Source: Adiantum capillus-veneris (Eukaryota; Streptophyta; Polypodiopsida; Polypodiales; Pteridaceae). From it: a DNA stretch of 60,000 nt. The notes beneath the pieces are model-generated. The model saw only the letters and a program-made list of their open reading frames with translations. It made no database searches and was not told the origin of the DNA. Where the stretch lies: positions 121,224,891 through 121,284,890 of the forward strand of contig CM043947.1 of assembly GCA_014529385.2 (NCBI GenBank), written 5' to 3'. Shown piece after piece: positions 30,253 to 41,009 of the stretch; positions within the stretch are counted from its first letter, which is position 1, and each line of letters begins with the position of its first letter. Position numbers and translations under genes: made by a program.

Positions 30253-30535
30253 GCAGAAAACGCAGCAATTAAAAAAACGCAAAAAAACAGAAACTGCAGA
30301 AATTGCAAAAAACTGACAGAAAAACGCAAAATGCAGGAAAAACGCAAAAAAAATGCAGAAACTGCAGAAAAAACGCAAAAAAATTGCAGAAAATGCACAG
30401 AAAATGCAAAAAAACGCAGAAATTGCAGAACTTGACAGAAATTGAAAACGCCGAACTTGAAATTGCAGAAATTGAAAAACGCAGACAATAGCAGAAATTG
30501 AAATTTGACAGCAATTGCAGAAAACACAAAAAACA
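30253..30535. repeat. Degenerate short repeat in the B1 leader
   Basis: Units such as GCAGAAATTGCAAAAA and ACGCAAAAA recur many times on the plus strand with small variations. The element RNA would be U-rich here. Confidence 0.85.
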
Positions 30536-30628
30536 GATATCTCCACACACCCCTTCCCTGCCTTTCCTATGATAGAAATTGCACCACAAGGAAGCGTAAA
30601 GTGCTAACCGAGCTTAGTGTAGGGCATA

Positions 30629-30646
30629 TCCCCGGCAGCGGCGCCA
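30629..30646 (-). other. Primer binding site of B1 (tRNA-Asp type)
   Basis: On the minus strand TGGCGCCGCTGCCGGGGA starts four bases after the 5' LTR. It differs at one position from TGGCGCCGTTGCCGGGGA, the site complementary to plant tRNA-Asp used by Tat/Athila-type elements. Confidence 0.9.
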
Positions 30647-30650
30647 AAAA

Positions 30651-31228
30651 TGTGCGCTCCTTGCCGCACTGTCGAAGCAAGGGACTTGCCGATACACCGT
30701 ATGCGAGCCACAAACGGCTCCAAGCACACAACAAGCCTAAACTAGCAAGCTCAAGAAAACAAAGGGTGTGTCACTCACCGCTCTACGCTCGCCTTCGTGG
30801 TGGATTCCTCGCCGCGATGAAGAAGAAGCTGCAGTCGTGCCGCGCTCAACCGCTTCGCCGCCGTCGTGCCTTCGTAATGCTCGATCGCACACACACTCTC
30901 CCTCTCTCTCTCTCTCACACACACACACACAAGGAGGTGAAGAAGAAGAAGAAGATGGAGATGGAGCAAGAGCACTCTTCAATTGCACAAATGAGAGAAT
31001 GAGTAAAAATTAGGTTTAGTTGGCTTTTATAGGAGCTCACCCCATTCACACTTGGGCGCCCATGCTTAACCAACTAATCCCTTGAATGTCCAAGTTAAAG
31101 TGCGCCTCTCATCGGCGATCACTCTACCTTTCCCTATTGGTCCGACAAGCCCGGTACCTGACTCTAAATCATACATAATACACGTCCATCGTAGGTGATC
31201 AGGTGTCCGTGTGCCGTGAGGGTTAACA
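30651..31228 (-). repeat. 5' LTR of B1
   Basis: 578 bp, matching 17675-18252 throughout as far as I can read. It is followed by the CCGAT duplication and bordered inside by the primer site. Confidence 0.95.
31025..31031 (-). promoter_or_regulatory. TATA box of the B1 promoter
   Basis: CTATAAAAGCC on the minus strand, in the U3 part of the 5' LTR, should direct genomic RNA transcription leftwards. Confidence 0.75.
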
Positions 31229-31233
31229 CCGAT
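31229..31233. repeat. Target site duplication of B1 (right), CCGAT
   Basis: Matches 17670-17674 exactly. Confidence 0.95.
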
Positions 31234-33672
31234 GAAGAGGAAGAACAGCAAGAAGCATCCAAGAGGGCGTCCACAAGAGCACGCCGAAAACTAGAAATAG
31301 TTTCAGAACCTGAAGAGGCTGTGGACGAGCCGCTCAAGAAGAAAGCGAAGAAGAAGGCTGATCCCAAGCAAACCAAAAGTCAAAAAGCCGCAAGAATGGA
31401 AAGGCAGGTGGAGCAGTTCAGAGCGGAAAGAGCTTTAAAGGGGGACTTTGAAGAAATGTGGGTGCCAGACCCCACTAAAGTCGGAACCAGCTCAGCCAGG
31501 CCACATGTTGATCAATATGATCAATATATTAGAGCTTATGAGGAGTCGGAGGCCATACTGGAGCAGCAACCTGTCGAGCCTTATACTGACGAGGAAGTAC
31601 AGCTTTTAAAAGCTGAGCTGAAAAAGGACGAAAAGGAGAAGAAGGAAGTAGATGAGTCTACTGAACTTCGAGAGAAAGACGGGCAAGCAAACAAAGGGAA
31701 AGCCAAGATGACTGAGAACAATCAGCCCTCCTTTACTGATGTACCAAGCCCGAAGAAGACGGAAATTATTGTGGAGGAGACCACAATAGAAATAGAAACA
31801 GAAGTTATGGAAAAGCCAGAGGCCGGGACCAAGGAAAAGGAGATAGATCCAGTTCAGCAAAAGAAAGATGATTATGAGGATCTGGTAGCGATCGGATACA
31901 GTGAAGAAGAGGCCCTGGAGGCAGTTTATGGGATATCCCTACGAAAACAAGATGATCGGAAAGGGACGAAGGAAAAGACAAAGGGTACAGTGGAGAGTGA
32001 AGAGAAAATGGACGAACAGAACATACTAGAAGAGCCGAAGCCATTGGAGGTGGTGGCAGAAAGAGCTGTCAAGTTGACAGATGAAGATGAAAAAGACATG
32101 CACATGGTGCATGAACTGCTCAGCAAGATTAAAGAAAGATCCAGAGCAAAGGAAGTAGCAATTGAGACAGCAAAACAAAAGGAAGCAGAGTTGCAGAAGA
32201 AGTTAGAGAATGCTATGACTGAATCTGAAAGTCATAAAGCATCACTCTACGACGCAGAAAACGAGAGAGACGGCTTGATACTCCAACTAGCTGAAGCTTC
32301 AAGAGAGGTAACAAGTTCACAGGAAGCAAAGGAGCGAATAGAAGATGAGCTGGAGGCAGCCAAGGATGAGCTCATTGAGCTAAGGGAAAGAGTTGAACTT
32401 CAAGAAAGGACAATCACGAGACTCAGGACCACCCCTAGAGCTAGCAGAGCAGGAACAGAACAAGAGGGAGCCCTCGTACCAGCTCTAGAAGATCAGGTCA
32501 GAAGTTTGCAAAGAGAGCTAAGGTTAGAGCAAGTGCAAAGATTGCACATGGCGGAGGGATCATTGGCTGCAGAGGAGAGGCTCACATCAGAAAACCAAAC
32601 ACTAAGGACAGAAAATGAGGCCCTCCGCAAACAGCTCCAAGACCTCCAAGAGCAACAAAGAAGAGAAACAGAGACACCACAAGAAGAAGCAGGGGGAGCA
32701 GCCATAGAGCTACCAGAAACTGGAGAGGCAACCACAATTGAAGATCCAGCCCTAGTTCAAGAAGTGGCCTCGACTTCAGGAATCTCTGAAGAAGAAGAAC
32801 AAAGGCTCTAGGACCAAATAGAAAAGTCAACAGAGGAAAGTGCCAAGGCAGAAATGGAATGGGAAAGGAGACTCCTCATCTCCATTAGACTTCAAGGTTT
32901 AGACACAAAAGTGCTCCATGAAGAGTAGATGCAACCCAGCCTGCCTTTCCCTCTGATGAAATTTGAAGTGATAAAGACGAAAAAGAGAATAGAGGAGGAG
33001 CAGTATGTCGCTCTTTACGAAGGAGACATCACAAAGGATGAACAATCAAAGAAGATTGTAGATTCTCAACCTAGATGGAGGAAAGGTTGGCTGAACAAAT
33101 ACCCAGCCTACCTCATCTACTTGGTAGAGGCTCCAAAGGAGATTTGGGAGGATGCAACCTTCTGCCCGGTGCCAAGAGTCAGAAACTGGAAAGAGCATGG
33201 CAGGATTGCAGAAAAGAAGCCAAATTGGCTTAATTATCCCAGGATGCCGAGACCAAAGGAAGGAGAGAGAATAGGTAAAGCCTACATGGTGAAAACCCTA
33301 ACGGGAACCATCAAACTCTTTACTGGCTCTCCTGACCTTTCGTGTCAGATGCTAAAGAAAATCTGCAGGACTCTCTTAGCATGCATTGAAGTGTTCGCGC
33401 CAGACAAAGCCACGACCTCGAGTCTACTATCGACGGCCGACACAGTGACGGATATGATGTATGATCTTTCATTGCAGCCATCACCAAAGGTGTTACATCT
33501 CTTACACCAAAGAATTATGTTTTTGCCTAGCTTCCACATGCAAACATTCGAAGAAGCTTTCTACACCGGATTTTACACTCACGAAAGCAAAATATTCGGC
33601 CCAACCTTGACCATCGGCAACCTACGCTACGAATCACATTTGCAGATGCTCAAGACGACAGGACTCTATTGA
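31234..33672 (+). pseudogene. Accessory coiled-coil protein of element A, part 2
   Basis: Continues the frame of 16838-17674 exactly in phase after removal of B1 and one CCGAT. About 812 codons remain, broken by TAG at 32809 and TAG at 32926. A basic K-K-K-A-K-K-K stretch (possible nuclear signal) is near the start, followed by an acidic region and a long coiled coil (~32080-32680, heptad-rich Glu/Leu/Arg). The C-terminal ~250 codons form a globular domain (W-R-K-G-W-L-N, Y-P-A-Y-L, F-T-G-S-P-D-L) that I do not recognise. The ORF ends 36 nt before the purine tract of the 3' LTR, so it is the 3'-most gene of the element. It has no protease, RT or membrane features. Confidence 0.65.
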
Positions 33673-33708
33673 CCAAGCCTAAAAGTCATGTCAGGGACGA
33701 CATGAACG

Positions 33709-33721
33709 CGGAGGGGGGGAG
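33709..33721 (+). other. Polypurine tract of element A
   Basis: CGGAGGGGGGGAG directly precedes the LTR start TGTTGAG. Confidence 0.85.
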
Positions 33722-34654
33722 TGTTGAGCCAGCAGAGGATCACACCCACATTTTTTCTCACACCCATCATTTTGAAACCATTGATTGTAATAAATGTCTT
33801 TCCGACATTAATTTTGATTTGAGCCATTCATTAAGTAACGGGACTCAATTGAGTTTCCAGCTTGTAATCCCAAAGTAATTTCACCTGTTGATGTAAATAG
33901 TTAGAGATGTTCTCACCTCCAAGGCTGAGGTATATAAGCCAAAGTTTTGTAACCTAAGGAGATTCAATTATTAATCAAAGTGAGTTTTGAGCGCCGTGAC
34001 TGTGTCTGAGAGAGTGAGAGAGAGAGAGTCTTATCTTCTTGCTACGCGAGCTACGGAGCCGCCATTGGAGAAGCGACACCGCCATTGTGTTAGCAACGGC
34101 GAGAGCTACGCACAGATACCAAGAGTGCGCGCTATCGGCTTCTATGTGTGGTAAGTTCCTACGAGCTTCGGTGTGATTTTTCTTCCAACTCGTGTGTCGG
34201 AATAGAGCGTGCAGCATATCTATAGAACCACAACGAGTAGAGCTACACATTGGTACCATCGGGGTCAAGTTTCGGTCACCTGTATTTTTCGGCCTGTCTT
34301 CATACGCGTTTACCGCACGGAGTGGTTATAGGTTGATTTTGCAGTTCAAGTCTTTAGGGTGTTGTTCTTACCTAGTGTATAGACTTCCCCTTGAGTTTGA
34401 GATCGATTCAATGATTCTAGATCCTGTTTCGTATAGCATTCGTTCGTAGTACGGATTTCAGTCACTTGCGTATTTTAGAACTTAGATTTGATTTCCTTAG
34501 TAGTGATTGTCATTAGAAGGTCGAGTAGGTGATTTGACACCCACCTAGTTGTTTCCATGCACCTGCGGGTCAAGCTCCGTCCTCGTCTGACAAATTCTGT
34601 TGTTGGTTGAGTTCTCGCTATTTAGCTTCCGCTAGCGGCGTAACCGCCTTAACA
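33722..34654 (+). repeat. 3' LTR of element A (933 bp)
   Basis: Begins TGTTGAG after the purine tract and ends CTTAACA, an imperfect inverted pair. The chromovirus RT reading frame resumes right after it, so the boundary is well supported. The next five bases, GACAC, are the expected target duplication, but the 5' copy is not in the window. It has a TATA box at 33931 and a short GA run at ~34012-34030. Confidence 0.8.
33931..33937 (+). promoter_or_regulatory. TATA box in the LTR of element A
   Basis: GTATATAAGCC lies 210 nt into the LTR, a typical U3 position. Confidence 0.7.
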
Positions 34655-34659
34655 GACAC

Positions 34660-36072
34660 CAAATATCTCTTTAACTAAGAAAAACTAGTTTTGTGCTCCG
34701 CTTTCCAATCAATACGCATCCCTTTCTTCAGAAGTCCTGTCAAAGGTGCTGCAATAAGAGCGTAATCCTTGACAAAAATCCTATACGAGCCTGTAATTCC
34801 AAGAAATCCTATGACTTCAGAAGAAGGTTGAGGCCAATCCACTATATCCTTGATCTTCTCGAGATCAACTGAAATTCCATCGGCGGATATAATGAAACCT
34901 AAATAACTAACTTGGGGAGTTCAGAAAGTACACTTGCTTTCCTTAGCATAAAGCTGATGCTGACGTAGAATTTCCGACACTTTCCTGACATGTCCTTCAT
35001 GCTCTGCTTCGTCTTTAGAGTAAACCAAAATATCATGAAAAAAGACTAGGACAAAGCCATCCAAGTAAGGTCTAAAGATATACTGCATTACTCGATTGAA
35101 GCTTGCAGGTGCATTAGTAAGACCAAAGGACATAACTGTGAATTCATAATGCCCATACCTAGTATTAAAAGCTGTCTTCGGTATGTCTGATTCTTTGATT
35201 CTCATATGATAATATCCTGATCGAAGATCAATCTTTGAAAAGATCCTAGATCCATGGAGTCTATCCAACAATTCATCAATTCTCCGTATTGGATACTTGT
35301 TCTTGACAGTCACTTGGTTAAGTCCACGATAATCTATGCATAGCCACAAAGATCCATCCTTCTTCTTTTGAAAAAGAACTGGTGCACCCCAAGGAGAAGT
35401 ACTAGGTCTAATGAATCCTTGCTCAATCAATTGCTTAAGCTGTTCTTTAAGTTCTATAGCTTCGGGTAACGACATTTTGTATGGTCTCTTAGAAACAGGT
35501 TCACATCTTGGTATAGTTTCTATTTCATGGTCTACTTCACGATACGGTGGCAGATTGGCCAAGTCTTTTGGGAAAACATTGTCATATTCCTTCAACCATT
35601 CTAGGTGAAAGTTTGAATCTGATTGACCCATATTGTTAAGCTTCACAGTGTAAATCTGTTGTCCCTTCTTAAGTCCCTTTAGAAGTCTATTGGCTTTAAC
35701 TAAATGAGCCTTGGGTATCCCATTTTTTCGTTGAACTAGAACTTCATCCCCAAGGTTATCTGTGAACGCAAAGTTTCCCTGAGCACAATGAATGTGGGCT
35801 TGGTTCTTTTTCAACCAGTCCATTCCTAAAATTCCGTCATAAATTCCTAAAGGTAAAGTACGAAACTGCGTCGAAGTAGCATAACCCCCTAATTCAAAAT
35901 CTATCAAACCTGCTGAATATTGAGATAACACTTCCTTCCCATTAGCTAGTTCTACTACTAGTCTATTTGCAGGATATTGGTTTAGCTTTAAAGTTCTCAT
36001 GCATCTAGGAGATAGAAATGAATGCGTACTTCCACAGTTTATGAGGAATTCAACTTTATCACCTTGGCGCAT
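34660..36072 (-). pseudogene. Protease-RT of a chromovirus-like element, broken and catalytically dead
   Basis: The frame from 36072 encodes a retropepsin and most of RT in chromovirus style (S-R-P-Y-R-M-type start region, [11 protein letters not shown]). The protease motif reads I-N-C-G-S-T-H-S-F, so the catalytic Asp is Asn. The RT motif reads F-F-H-D where F-x-D-D is expected, so one catalytic Asp is His. TGA at 34921-34923 and TAG at 34675-34677 interrupt the frame. Homology stops at ~34660 where the LTR of element A is inserted, just before RNase H. This remnant is older than A. Confidence 0.88.
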
Positions 36073-37060
36073 TCTAGGAGCTTGAATTACTATGAACTGC
36101 TGAGACGAGCACCAGGATTATCTATGGCAGCAGGCAACACTGCCTTTTCATCTGCTTCACCACCTACAATCGGTTGTCCAACTACAGCATTAGCCCTAGC
36201 AACCGCACCACATCCTTGTCCTCTGCCTCCTCTTCCTCGTCCTCCACAATTGTTCGGTTGACCTCTTCCGTTGGCATTGAGAGGTACTGCATTTTCACCA
36301 GATGCACGAGTCTTCTTGGGACATCTGTTCTTGTAATGGCCGTACTCTTCGCAGTCATAACATCACACATTGGAAAATTCGGTAGCGGTTGAAGTAGCTA
36401 CCATAGGACGATCATGATAAGCAAGGTTTGCCGGTGTGTTATCCCAGTTATTTGGTCTGGCCCTCTTCGCTAAGTAATTTCTTCTACCCCAAGCAACTCT
36501 CATGATTTCCGCAGCTAATGGCTTGGCTCTTAACAAATCATCTTGCAATGTTGTCAGTCTAAGAGCTTCCAATCTACTGTTCATGGTTCTATGAGGCCTT
36601 GTCAAAACCTGGCCACTTGTTGTTCCAAGGTCATCTTGGGCGTATATCTCTTCAAAGTCATGAACTTGGAGTAGTATCCCTCTACAGTCAAGGATAGTTT
36701 CTTGAGTGAGAAAAACTCGTTCATTTTGATGGCCCTATGAGCTGGCGGTAAGTAGCGTTTGGTCACTGCAGTCTTAATCTCTTCCCATGACTAAGAAGAT
36801 CCAACAATGTCGAAGTCTTGGCAATGTTGTTTCCACCATATTTTGGCATCTCCGGTAAGTCAAAATATGGCAAGCATAGTCTAATTCTGCGGGTGAGTTC
36901 CCGCAGCTTCAAAATAATCCTCCATGGATTTGATCCACACCTCTGCATCTCGTTCCACGTTGACCCCTTCACCTTTGACGTTGGGGGGTTGCGCTTGCTT
37001 GAGAAGAAGTTTGTTCTCCTGAATCACGGTATAAAGAGCAGAAGAAGGTACCTACATGAT
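36073..37060 (-). pseudogene. Gag of the chromovirus-like element, degenerate
   Basis: Minus-strand fragments in order match a Ty3 Gag: D-A-E-V-W-I-K-S-M-E-D-Y-F, then A-K-I-W-W-K-Q-H, then K-R-Y-L-P-P-A-H-R-A-I and F-x-x-L-K-(K/R). Several in-frame stops lie between. A canonical CCHC knuckle (C-Y-D-C...H...C) at 36321-36362 is preceded directly by TGA. A Gly/Arg-rich tail follows. Frame changes separate it from the protease ORF. Confidence 0.8.
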
Positions 37061-37255
37061 TTCATAAGATCGATAGACTGACAAATTTAAAGACTGATCA
37101 CACGGCTTAAGATTTAACTTCAAAATAGACACAAGATCAAGATACTCAATTCAAAAGATTTGGTTCTTTATTCATAAAGTGAATATTTACAAGGATAGCC
37201 TTACAAAAGAGGCTTAGGGTATCTCACCCTAATTTATTGTAAATTTTTGCGGCCT

Positions 37256-37810
37256 CTAAAGAATCTGCATAGTTGGCTGACTTGGAATATGGTGATACAA
37301 ACAATGGATGTTTGTAGTCACATTTCTACAATCTTCTAACTGATTGGTATAATAGTTCTTATACTCATTGGAAATCGGAAAGTAAATTACAAGATTCAAA
37401 TTCTTAGGAGTATTCTGAGAAAAAGTTTTGATCCTTCGATATGGAATTATCTCCATCACTTTATCCCATACCCATTCGTTCAGGGGTTTCCCCATGCCTC
37501 CTGGATAAGTGGGAACAGTGATTCTCGAGTTTGTACCCAAGAAGTAGTACAACTGAACCACTCTTAGTTCCTCAGCCCAGCGTAGTTTCTTTAAATCCGT
37601 GGTAAGACATCCCAACTTCCAAGCATTGATGTAATAAGTCCCACCTTCATTGCTCCATTCGAGCTCCCAGCCTTTATCTATCCGAGTCGAATGAGGAGTG
37701 TGAGCCTTCATCAGTAGCTTCATCACGCTTCGTCGGAAAAGATAGTTTGGAGAACGACAAGCTCTCTCATAAATAAGCTCGAAGACTTGGAACTTGCGAT
37801 ATTCAACCAT
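37256..37810 (-). CDS. Intact 184-codon ORF between primer site and gag of the chromovirus-like element
   Basis: On the same strand as the broken gag-pol and located in its 5' leader, starting ~118 nt after the primer site. ATG 37810 is the first in frame. I do not recognise the product. It is basic and aromatic-rich (Trp and Tyr scattered, Y-Y-x-N motifs) and has no signal peptide or clear membrane segment. It has stayed open while gag and pol collected many stops. That may be chance, later acquisition, or selection. A host gene fragment captured by the element is another possibility. Confidence 0.45.
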   Translation of the reverse strand: MVEYRKFQVFELIYERACRSPNYLFRRSVMKLLMKAHTPHSTRIDKGWELEWSNEGGTYYINAWKLGCLTTDLKKLRWAEELRVVQLYYFLGTNSRITVPTYPGGMGKPLNEWVWDKVMEIIPYRRIKTFSQNTPKNLNLVIYFPISNEYKNYYTNQLEDCRNVTTNIHCLYHHIPSQPTMQIL

Positions 37811-37927
37811 AGGATCTTCCTGAAATATCGACGTATAAGCCTTGGATTAGCTAACCAATTTTTCTTGTTTTTAAAATTTTCAGACAATACGAATTTTTTC
37901 CAAACTAACCTAGGCTCTGAACCCTAG

Positions 37928-37939
37928 GCTCTGATACCA
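37928..37939 (-). other. Primer binding site (initiator tRNA-Met type)
   Basis: Minus-strand TGGTATCAGAGC, the classical plant iMet site, lies two bases after the LTR end CCTCACA. Confidence 0.9.
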
Positions 37940-37941
37940 GC

Positions 37942-38411
37942 TGTGAGGCCCCCTCCCCGTCTCACCTAGACGGAACTGGAGGACACTTGACGGTCGCTAG
38001 ATCGTATGCGGAAAAAAACAAAAAAATTGGCTTAGAAGAAAAAGAAGACCAGTGGATGGTCTCTCATCATTTTGTGAATTGAGTCCAAGCCACTAGTGAA
38101 AAGGAGTCTAGATCCGTCCCGCAGGGGAAGCGTAATTTCATACTATCGGTCCTATTCTCATCTTCCAGGAGGAGAAGTAACGTTAGTGCCTTTTTTCCCA
38201 TAACTTTTAGAGGCATGTACACCGAGTTCCTTCGGCTCTAGCGTAATGAGCTATCTAATGACGTTCTCTATTGCGCAGGGCAGAGAGTTCCCGACTAATC
38301 AGGACCACCAACTTGAGCCAAGCCCCCAATTTCCACCCCGCACTCACACAGAGTCTTGTGTGGCCTAATTACTAACACATTGTTGTTCAACACTTAGGGT
38401 TCTTTTTTATA
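37942..38411 (-). repeat. Inner part of the 5' LTR of the chromovirus-like element
   Basis: The minus-strand LTR ends CCTCACA at 37942. A TATAAAAAA box at 38403-38411 lies ~460 nt upstream of the end, marking the U3/R region. The outer end of the LTR was not found; it must lie further right, possibly beyond element C. Confidence 0.65.
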
Positions 38412-40348
38412 TTTCCTTGACACAAGTTCGTTAAGACAGCCCTTCAAACATTGCTGAATCGGCACGGCACCAAAACATATCTTTCCTAGGAAAAATACTC
38501 AATAAACAATATTTCTTAAAAAATTCCAATGTCCTGGAGTCGTGAGGACCTCCAACGAGTGTTAACCCATTGTCAACTGGCCGCCCATACAACCAGTCCA
38601 TGATTCCACCCAATTCATGGAGTAACTCTCCGGGTAAAAATCATGTATCCCCAGCATAGAAAGCAAGCCATGGACATATCCACTGCATAGAAAGCAAGTC
38701 GTGGATTTAACTCCTGCGATAACTTTGCGAGCTACCGTCCTGTGATTAGTAGGGGGTTCAGACTAAATCAACATTGGAATAATGAATGAAACTTGCTTGA
38801 GATAGTTTTTCCTACCAACCATTCTTTCCTACTTGCAAGCAGTCTTTCCATAAAGCATTTCTTTCCTATTTACTTCAACTTAAATTTAAATAAAATCTTT
38901 AAAAGATACCAATGCCATTGTCTCAGTTGGATTTCCAACATAGTTTGGGGAATTAAAACATTGCTAAGTTATCGTAATGCAATGTTTATGTAAATACAAA
39001 AATTAAATTTATCCAACCTCATGAGCTTCCTCCTCGATGCCTCCTGAGATGGCCGGATTTTCTTCTCTCATAGGTGCTTTACCGTTGTTCACCATGTTGC
39101 TAGTTCTCGCCTCGTGGTCGTTAGCACCACCAAACCGGGTTCTCTTGGGGCCGTATCTCATACTAAGATTAGTTCTTTTGGAGAAACAAGAGACTATGCG
39201 TAATTCCCACAACAACGAATGAGAAAACGTGACAAGGAATAACCTTACTTTTACACATAATGCTAGATTAAATGCCAAGCCTTCATACTGCAAGTATGCA
39301 AGCTAACTCAAGAATGCCAAGCCTTCATACTGCAAGTATGCAAGCTAACTCAAGAATGCCACAAGATGATTATGTCTTAATAACTCATACCTCATCCTAA
39401 GATTATCATAAACTTCCTTCGTATGCAACATGAGATCAAGATTACTGCACTAATTAAATGAATCATTATAACATACAATGGTAGACTATAACCATGAAAA
39501 TACCCAATATAATAGATGATTCATACACAATTTGCTAAAGCAACACAATACCGTACTTGTACATCTTTTTTTTGTATGCAAGAAGTCTCATAATTATGTC
39601 CTAATTTCATGGGAAAATCAAGGGTTTAATTCCTTGATTAATCCTCAATTTGGATGCACAAAAATCTCACCATATCTTAGAGAATCATAGGTGAAGAGCT
39701 TTATGCACAACATGCATAACTACCAATGATGACTATATCCATAAACTCATGCTTAATTAAAGGAAAATTATCTATCTTTAAGAGCAAGGTGCTCCTTAAC
39801 CCAACAATGGAAATACAATCAATGGATGGAAACCATTGACAATACCCCACATATAATAGAGAATAGATTATTTAACACTATATCTAGCTAGCAGAATTAA
39901 GCTCGAGATAGGAACCCTCTAGAGAAAAGAGACTATGGAGCAATAGGATTAACATAAAAATAATTAAATTACCCTCAACTAAGGCCTCCTTTGTGTGGTA
40001 TGTGATGTAGAAAGGCTTCACAAAAGAATGATCTGGCAACAACACTTCCTTGCACTGACTTGAAAATTGTGTGTAAAACTGGGTGGGAATGCTCCTTATA
40101 TAGGCTTCTGGGGGTTGCTTGATGGCCAAGGCATGCCCATACCTTCCTTGCTTGCCCCCTCTTGCCAAAAGGACAAGTAGAGGTGTCACAACCCTCTCAC
40201 TAACCACTAGAGGTGTCTCCTTTTACTTAAATTAAGTGATACACCTCTATAGTGCATACTTAGCCTCCATGCCAACACTTCCCATACTTGACCCAACACT
40301 TGGCACAAGGCTACCTATCCACGTGACCCATGGCCATACATGATGGGG
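38412..40348. other. Interval without a supported gene
   Basis: AT-rich DNA, probably including the rest of the chromovirus LTR. Open frames of 60-107 codons (for example 39009-39293 and 39884-40207, minus) have no recognisable domain. A 42-bp tandem duplication is at 39271. Confidence 0.5.
39271..39354. repeat. 42-bp unit, two tandem copies
   Basis: Two identical units starting AATGCCAAGCCTTCATAC, followed by the first bases of a third. Confidence 0.9.
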
Positions 40349-40353
40349 TTACA

Positions 40354-40517
40354 TGTCAGGACATGGGTCCTACGGGTAGGGCCCTACCCTAAAGGGGGGT
40401 CACGGACCCCAGCCACAGGCCAGCTAGCAGTGTGGACAGGGGATCCTAGGGCTAGGAGCCTATAAGTATGGGCGGTTGGGTGGAGGATCAAGGTCTCTAG
40501 CTCCTAGGGTTCTCATA
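40354..40517 (+). repeat. 5' LTR of element C
   Basis: 164 bp, starts TGTCAGGA and ends CTCATA if the TTACA duplication sets the limits, so the 3' terminus is not the usual CA. TATA-like TATAAGTA at 40461. Seven differences from the 3' LTR, all transitions. Confidence 0.85.
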
Positions 40518-40518
40518 T

Positions 40519-40530
40519 TGGTATGAGAGC
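40519..40530 (+). other. Primer binding site of element C (initiator-Met-like)
   Basis: TGGTATGAGAGC, one base different from the plant iMet site TGGTATCAGAGC, one base after the LTR. Confidence 0.75.
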
Positions 40531-40583
40531 TCAGGGGGAGGGAGGAGTCATGGAGGTGGGGGAGGATTGCATGAGGCATGCAT

Positions 40584-40797
<214 letters not shown>

Positions 40798-40842
40798 CGG
40801 GTTTGGGCCATGAAGGAAGCTATGCAAGAGGAGCAGCCGAGG

Positions 40843-40962
<120 letters not shown>

Positions 40963-41009
40963 CGGGTTTGGGCCGTGAAGGAAGCTATGCAAGAGGAGCA
41001 ACCGAGGAA

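Larger units (their letters stand above)
29668..30628 (-). other. 5' leader of B1
   Basis: About 960 nt between primer site and Gag start. It holds a G-run repeat, long T/A homopolymer runs and a degenerate short repeat. No credible gene is present; open frames here are Phe- or Lys-rich low-complexity artefacts. It should contain the packaging signal. Confidence 0.7.
17675..31228 (-). mobile_element. Element B1: complete 13.55-kb Ty3/gypsy retrotransposon
   Basis: Two 578-bp LTRs, apparently identical by eye, CCGAT on both sides, an Asp-type primer site and a purine tract define the whole element. The coding order on the minus strand is Gag (29667-~26000), PR1, RT, RNase H, integrase, second protease (to 20319), then ORF3 (20035-19616). 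The insertion interrupts the coiled-coil ORF of element A in frame. LTR identity means a recent insertion. Known lesions are one frame change near 29380 and one TGA at 25611. The Asp-type primer site, lack of a chromodomain and large size point to the Tat/Athila side of plant Ty3 elements. Confidence 0.95.
5698..34654 (+). mobile_element. Element A: plus-strand Ty3/gypsy retrotransposon, 5'-truncated, carrying nested element B1
   Basis: The element begins mid-gag at ~5698 and has gag, protease, RT, RNase H, integrase and a second protease to 14023. Next come 2.8 kb non-coding, a coiled-coil ORF (16838-17674 and 31234-33672), a purine tract and a 3' LTR ending at 34654. Element B1 (17675-31228) splits the last ORF. 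That gag-pol and the coiled-coil ORF belong to one element is an inference from strand, order and nearly identical purine tracts at 14046 and 33709. The alternative is two related plus-strand elements side by side. The 3' LTR interrupts a chromovirus RT gene, so A is younger than that remnant. Confidence 0.6.

Noticed and set aside
30085-30589. Phe-rich and Lys/Asn-rich frames of 106-128 codons
   Set aside because: Low-complexity translations of T/A runs and the degenerate leader repeat.
31195-32811. The coiled-coil ORF as an independent host gene
   Set aside because: Its apparent start lies inside the B1 LTR; removing B1 joins it in phase to 16838-17674, and a purine tract plus LTR follow directly.
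31234-33672. Envelope-like gene
   Set aside because: No signal peptide, no membrane span, no cleavage motif; dominated by coiled coil.
39009-39293. 94-codon minus-strand frame as a gene
   Set aside because: Overlaps the 42-bp tandem duplication, has no domain and no supporting context.
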